Source: an uncultured Bacilli bacterium
GTDB lineage: Bacteria; Bacillota_I; Bacilli_A; RF39; UBA660
Direction of reading: 5' to 3'
Assembly: GCA_934096295.1 (NCBI GenBank)
Contig: CAKOLL010000003.1
Span: 95,685-159,684 of the forward strand
Length of the DNA stretch: 64,000 nucleotides
The position numbers were made by a program, and so were the translations under genes. The notes below the pieces were generated by a model. That model saw only the letters and a list, made by a program, of their open reading frames with translations, did no database searches and was not told the origin of the DNA. Positions 61,166 through 64,000 of the stretch are shown piece after piece. Numbering within the stretch: the first letter of the stretch is position 1; every line of letters begins with the position of its first letter.

Positions 61166-61196
61166 TCTAACATAATCCCCTTTCAAAGGAAAATTT

Positions 61197-61225
61197 ATTA
61201 TAACATCATTAACAATAATTGTAAA
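61197..61225 (-). promoter_or_regulatory. Promoter of the 144-aa gene
   Basis: Minus strand TTTACA (61220-61225), 17 bp, TATAAT (61197-61202). Confidence 0.7.
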
Positions 61226-61235
61226 TGTCAAGTCA

Positions 61236-61259
61236 AAATAAAAACGACCATATGGTCGC
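61236..61259 (-). terminator. Terminator of the GRAM/membrane protein pair
   Basis: Palindrome CGACCATATGGTCG followed by TTTTTATTTT on the minus strand, just past the stop at 61269. Confidence 0.85.
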
Positions 61260-61268
61260 AATATTATA

Positions 61269-62075
61269 TTACCCAATTCTGCTAAAATCTTCGTATGTAT
61301 ATCCATTAGAATGTTTACAATATAATTTATATTCAGAATTAGAATTAAAATAACATGAATAATGTAAATCTCCGGCTTTTCTAGTTATTGTAATATCAAG
61401 TCCATTTTTCTTATAATATTCAGTTGCACCTGAACACTTACCCGTTTTACTATAGCACATTCCCCAAAAAACAGTACCATCTTCTTTAAATTGCAATTCT
61501 TGATGAACAGTACCACCATATAGATTTTCTTTCTTACTTTCTGTAGAAAATGTATTATTTATAAATTCAGCATTCAATATACTTTCCTCTTTTGACTTTT
61601 TATCTGATTCATTACCAAGATCTATAAACCAACGAATACCAATGACAACAAGTACTAAAAATATAATTGCCCCAACAATAGACCCATTATTAGATTTATT
61701 TTCTTGATTATTATTTGATTCAACTACTTTTGGTTCTTCTTTTTTTTCTTCATTTTCTTTAGGAATATCATCATTAGTCTTTTCTTTTTTATCAGTACCA
61801 TTTTCTTTAGTTACATTATCCTTATTTTCTTTTTCAATATTTTTTAAATTTTCAAAAAAAGCTTTATCTTCAGCCATTTCCAATTTAATATTACTACCTC
61901 CATAACGTGAAATAGTTAATACCCCATCGTCATATTTATGAGATTTTATATTTGAAAAAGGCAATTTAATAAGTTCATCATTTTCTGTAACAATTGTACA
62001 ACTATCCTCTTTAATTTTTAAAATAGCATCTTCATTTTTTTCTTTATTTAAATAACTAACATCTATCTTTTTCAT
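61269..62075 (-). CDS. Single-pass membrane protein of unknown function
   Basis: 268 aa. An N-terminal ~75-residue beta-rich domain (LKIKEDSCTIVTENDELIKLPFSNIKS, PH/GRAM-like in style), a long Lys/Glu/Asn-rich linker (~80-128), one membrane segment (GSIVGAIIFLVLVVIGI) and an extracellular part with four Cys (WGMCYSKTGKCSG, YSCYFN, LYCKHSNG) that may form disulfides. Overlaps the upstream GRAM-like gene by ATGA. Function unknown. Confidence 0.75.
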   Translation of the reverse strand: MKKIDVSYLNKEKNEDAILKIKEDSCTIVTENDELIKLPFSNIKSHKYDDGVLTISRYGGSNIKLEMAEDKAFFENLKNIEKENKDNVTKENGTDKKEKTNDDIPKENEEKKEEPKVVESNNNQENKSNNGSIVGAIIFLVLVVIGIRWFIDLGNESDKKSKEESILNAEFINNTFSTESKKENLYGGTVHQELQFKEDGTVFWGMCYSKTGKCSGATEYYKKNGLDITITRKAGDLHYSCYFNSNSEYKLYCKHSNGYTYEDFSRIG

Positions 62076-62362
62076 TTAATTTCTCCTATAGCATCATTAA
62101 TTGCTAAAACCCAATTCTTTTTACCATTAACAGCAAATTTTTCTTCTCCATTTTTTGTAACAATAACTAGATTATTAGACAAAAAACCACTAGCTTCAAC
62201 ACTTTTAATATCCTCTAATTCTACTTCAAATTCCTTTTTGCCAGCATTAAAATTATGACCTTCGAAATACAAAGTTTCAGTAGTTAAAATTAACTGTCCT
62301 CCTTTACTTCCCACACCATGCCACCAATTAGCAGCGCCTTTTTTTAATATTTTTTCCTTCAT
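62072..62362 (-). CDS. GRAM/PH-like domain protein
   Basis: 96 aa, a single domain: GVGSKGGQLILTTETLYFEGHNFNAGKKEFEVELEDIKSVEA followed by NNLVIVTKNGEEKFAVNGKKNW fits the GRAM pattern of seven strands. AAAGGAGGAG precedes ATG 62362. Coupled to the membrane protein downstream, so it may be its cytoplasmic partner. Confidence 0.75.
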   Translation of the reverse strand: MKEKILKKGAANWWHGVGSKGGQLILTTETLYFEGHNFNAGKKEFEVELEDIKSVEASGFLSNNLVIVTKNGEEKFAVNGKKNWVLAINDAIGEIK

Positions 62363-62400
62363 AAACTCCTCCTTTTTATGGTATTCTTTATATCTTTTGA

Positions 62401-62433
62401 AAGAAAAAAGAACATAAAAGCACTCTTATGTTT
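62401..62433 (-). terminator. Terminator ahead of the GRAM gene
   Basis: AACATAAGA, loop GTGC, TTTTATGTT, then CTTTTTTC on the minus strand. It ends transcripts coming from the HTH remnant. Confidence 0.8.
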
Positions 62434-62592
62434 CATTATAAATGTTGATTAAATTGTTACTTACTCTTAAACTACAACTACCAATCAACATATAATGTCG
62501 ATATTAGTACATCCCACTTACAATATAATAATACCAAAATTATATGATTATTGCAATATATGAACTAAAATAACTTTTTTAAATAACCAAAT
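62434..62592. other. AT-rich spacer without clear content
   Basis: No ORF with a ribosome site on either strand. A loose inverted repeat TGTTGATT / AATCAACA (about 62444 and 62484) is the only structure seen. Confidence 0.5.
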
Positions 62593-62849
62593 TTATTTAC
62601 CATAATTATATGGCACATAAGTTAATAAATCCGTTAACGAACAATTTAAAACATAACATATTTTAGTCAAAACATCATTATCAATTCTTTGAATTATATC
62701 TTTACAATAATTACTCACAACCTCATACTTAATACCCGTCAACAAACTTAATTTATACATTAACATATTTTTTTAATAAGTACATCTTTAATAGTGAGTA
62801 TAATTTCACTATAATTAGTATTCCAATCTATAAAACGTTCATCATTCAT
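62593..62849 (-). pseudogene. Xre-like HTH regulator, frameshifted
   Basis: ATG 62849 reads MNDERFIDWNTNYSEIILTI then KDVLIKKIC and stops. The next frame continues YKLSLLTGIKYEVVSNYCKD and ends VLNCSLTDLLTYVPYNYGK, a short Cro/C1 HTH. The frames meet in a run of seven A (62768-62774). One base more or less would give a normal ~85-aa regulator. Confidence 0.7.
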
Positions 62850-62965
62850 ATATAACCGCTTTTTCTTTCCATTTTTATTTTAACAAAAAATTAACTAACA
62901 ATTATATAAATAATTTAAATAGTAATGGACCAAAATTAATTCATAATAAACTTTTTTAATTATAT

Positions 62966-62999
62966 AAAAAACGATTTAACCTAATATAGGAAAAACCGT
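62966..62999 (-). terminator. Terminator behind tRNA-Trp 3' part
   Basis: ACGGTTT...AAATCGT with an inner CCTA/TAGG stem, followed by TTTTT on the minus strand. It probably belonged to the original tRNA-Trp gene. Confidence 0.7.
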
Positions 63000-63010
63000 A
63001 AATATCTTAT

Positions 63011-63054
63011 TGGCAGGGGCAGAGAGAATCGAACTCCCATCAAAAGTTTTGGAG
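63011..63054 (-). tRNA. 3' half of tRNA-Trp (CCA anticodon), truncated; likely att site
   Basis: Minus strand begins CTCCAAAAC (anticodon loop with CCA) and continues to the T arm GGGAGTTCGATTCTCTC and the acceptor TGCCCCT plus GCCA. This matches the 3' half of bacterial tRNA-Trp. The 5' half is absent: upstream bases do not pair with the anticodon stem or the acceptor strand. The break lies at the anticodon loop, a common crossover site of tyrosine recombinases. Confidence 0.85.
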
Positions 63055-63255
63055 GCGATAAAAATTACTTCCAAAACAACCCAAAAGCCAATAAATAAAA
63101 CCTATTGACACCTATTCGAACATCTATATTATACACTACAATTTGATTTAATACAATACTTTTGCCACCAAAAGTGCCAACAAATGACAAAAAAAATTGC
63201 AATAAAGGTCTTTCAAACTACAATACTAATAAAATTCTATTCAAATTAAAAAAAT

Positions 63256-63277
63256 CACCCACAATTTTTTGTGGGTG
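63256..63277 (-). terminator. Terminator in the element remnant
   Basis: CACCCACAA, loop, TTGTGGGTG, followed by ATTTTTTT on the minus strand. Confidence 0.85.
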
Positions 63278-63280
63278 TTA

Positions 63281-63577
63281 TTATATGTTTATGTTTTCTT
63301 CTTTATACTTGAATATATCATTTGTAGGTTTGAGAACTAGTTCGTTTTTATTATCAAAAATATTAAAAATGCCATTAAGTAATTCTTATTTTGTCTTATT
63401 ATCAAGACTTTCTGTAGCATTATAAAATGTTCTCAAACTTGGATTATTATCTAATATATACTGTTTACACATATTCATATAACTATCTAAATCATCGTGT
63501 GATATTGAATCGTGTGTCATCCATTCTAATGTTTTATATAATTCATCCTCATTTGCAAGTTTTAAGAATTGATAATT
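63281..63577 (-). pseudogene. Fragment of an unknown gene with an in-frame stop
   Basis: Reads FLKLANEDELYKTLEWMTHD, then DDLDSYMNMCKQYILDNN, SLDNKTK, a TAA, and on in the same frame ELLNGIFNIFDNKNELVLKP to IKYKEENINI-like end. No start: a TAA precedes it. Family not recognised. Followed by a good terminator. Confidence 0.55.
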
Positions 63578-63726
63578 TTACTTTTAATGATAATGTTTTT
63601 GCTGATAATCTGTTTTCTAGTGCTTATACACAAAATATTAAAATATATGTTAAATCGCAAACTGAAAAAGATTATTTATTAAATAAGTTTGATTTATGCG
63701 ATGAAAATATAATTGCATTATCTTAA
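63557..63726 (+). pseudogene. C-terminal fragment of a BspA-type leucine-rich-repeat surface protein
   Basis: Plus-strand frame ...VLRIDNFTFNDNVFADNLFS then TQNIKIYVKSQTEKDYLLNK to ENIIALS, stop at 63726. Terminal phrases like NIKIYVKSQTEKDYL resemble the cap after LRR_5 repeats. No start of its own; overlaps the fragment on the other strand. Confidence 0.45.
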
Positions 63727-63827
63727 ATTATTTTAAAAATAAATAAAAAATGTTTAGATTAGTTTGTAATATAACTAATCTTTTTTATATAAAAAAGAAT
63801 TAACGGAGGAATTTATGAATTAAAAAG

Positions 63828-64000
63828 TTAATTAATTATATTATTATATACATTTTTGATTTCTTTTTTAGTAGCCCACCTAGAACTACCATATTCATAA
63901 GAACCATCTTCCTTTGGCATCTTCTTTAATTTTTGTAATTTAAGTTTTAATTCTTTATCATATTTTAATATAAATAAAATTATTATTGTTGATAAAAGAA
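63828..64000 (-). pseudogene. N-terminal fragment of a VirD4/TraG-type conjugation coupling protein (continues past window edge)
   Basis: Minus strand LLSTIIILFILKYDKELKLK (membrane segment end), then KMPKEDGSYEYGSSRWATKKEIKN and a stop after NNIIN. GSxRWATKKEI is the N-terminal signature of VirD4-like coupling proteins of Bacillota conjugative elements. A full protein is ~600 aa, so this one ends far too early. Supports a degraded integrative conjugative element right of the tRNA-Trp half. Confidence 0.6.

Noticed and set aside
60731..61306. 191-aa version of the unknown gene at 60731
   Set aside because: The added N-terminus crosses a terminator and a promoter and overlaps the upstream gene; ATG 61165 is better supported.
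63011..63095. Complete tRNA or tmRNA gene
   Set aside because: Only the anticodon loop to CCA end is present; no 5' acceptor strand AGGGGCA is found upstream on the minus strand.
1..64000. Mycoplasma-type genetic code (TGA = Trp)
   Set aside because: TGA ends MYG1, rlmH, walJ, parB and avd at normal lengths, and Trp is written TGG throughout.

Overview
This is a strongly AT-rich window from a low-GC Bacillota (Firmicutes) chromosome. TGA is used as a stop (MYG1, rlmH, walJ, parB, avd), so it does not use the mycoplasma genetic code. A full-length Spo0A with two 0A boxes in front of its gene suggests a spore-forming or formerly spore-forming lineage. The S10-spc-alpha ribosomal block lacks rpmD (L30). 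Together these fit an uncultured gut-type member of the Bacilli/Erysipelotrichia; that placement is inference, because no rRNA is present. Nearly all genes are on the minus strand.

Layout. 1-407 is the tail of a surface protein (+). 489-6428 is rplI-dnaB-M23 peptidase-walJ-rlmH-MYG1-ung, behind one promoter. 6536-9102 is an MBOAT/DHHW acyltransferase pair, 9177-10202 is rpsF-ssb-rpsR with an S6:S18 leader, and 10344-11749 is an AbiE toxin-antitoxin pair. 12185-18024 is parA-parB-DUF951-abgT-ychF-BI1-RDD. 18131-28744 is an accessory region with COG1373-type AAA ATPases (intact, broken and truncated) around a diversity-generating retroelement (DGR). 28908-42751 is the ribosomal protein/secY/adk/map/infA/rpoA block. 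42965-47833 holds gpmI, spo0A, tpiA and pgk. 48050-49703 is a complete ISL3-type insertion sequence with an 8-bp target duplication. 49788-53134 is a third DGR-like target protein, its divergent Xre regulator and another COG1373 ATPase. 53308-60177 is an arginine deiminase pathway with a fused ADI-OTC enzyme, carbamate kinase, a YfcC-type carrier and an amino-acid ABC transporter. 60258-62362 holds small membrane or unknown proteins. At 63011-63054 lies the 3' half of tRNA-Trp, cut at the anticodon loop, which looks like an attachment site. To its right are decayed mobile-element genes, including a VirD4/TraG fragment.

The strongest accessory system is the DGR. It comprises a reverse transcriptase with an IGNxSSQ motif, an Avd-like protein, a MutS-domain-I-like protein, a 90-bp template repeat (TR) just after the RT gene, and two target genes sharing an 837-bp identical 3' block with the variable repeat (VR). 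TR and VR differ at 14 positions, 13 of them adenines in TR. The RT frame is broken once, in a short A-run, and the two VRs are identical, so the system may be currently inactive or recently duplicated.

Two further patterns deserve attention. First, each COG1373 ATPase gene has its own tandem repeat array just upstream (23-, 23-, 39- and 32-bp periods), and three of the four arrays sit next to TTGACA promoters. Second, arginine deiminase and ornithine carbamoyltransferase are fused in one 773-residue protein.
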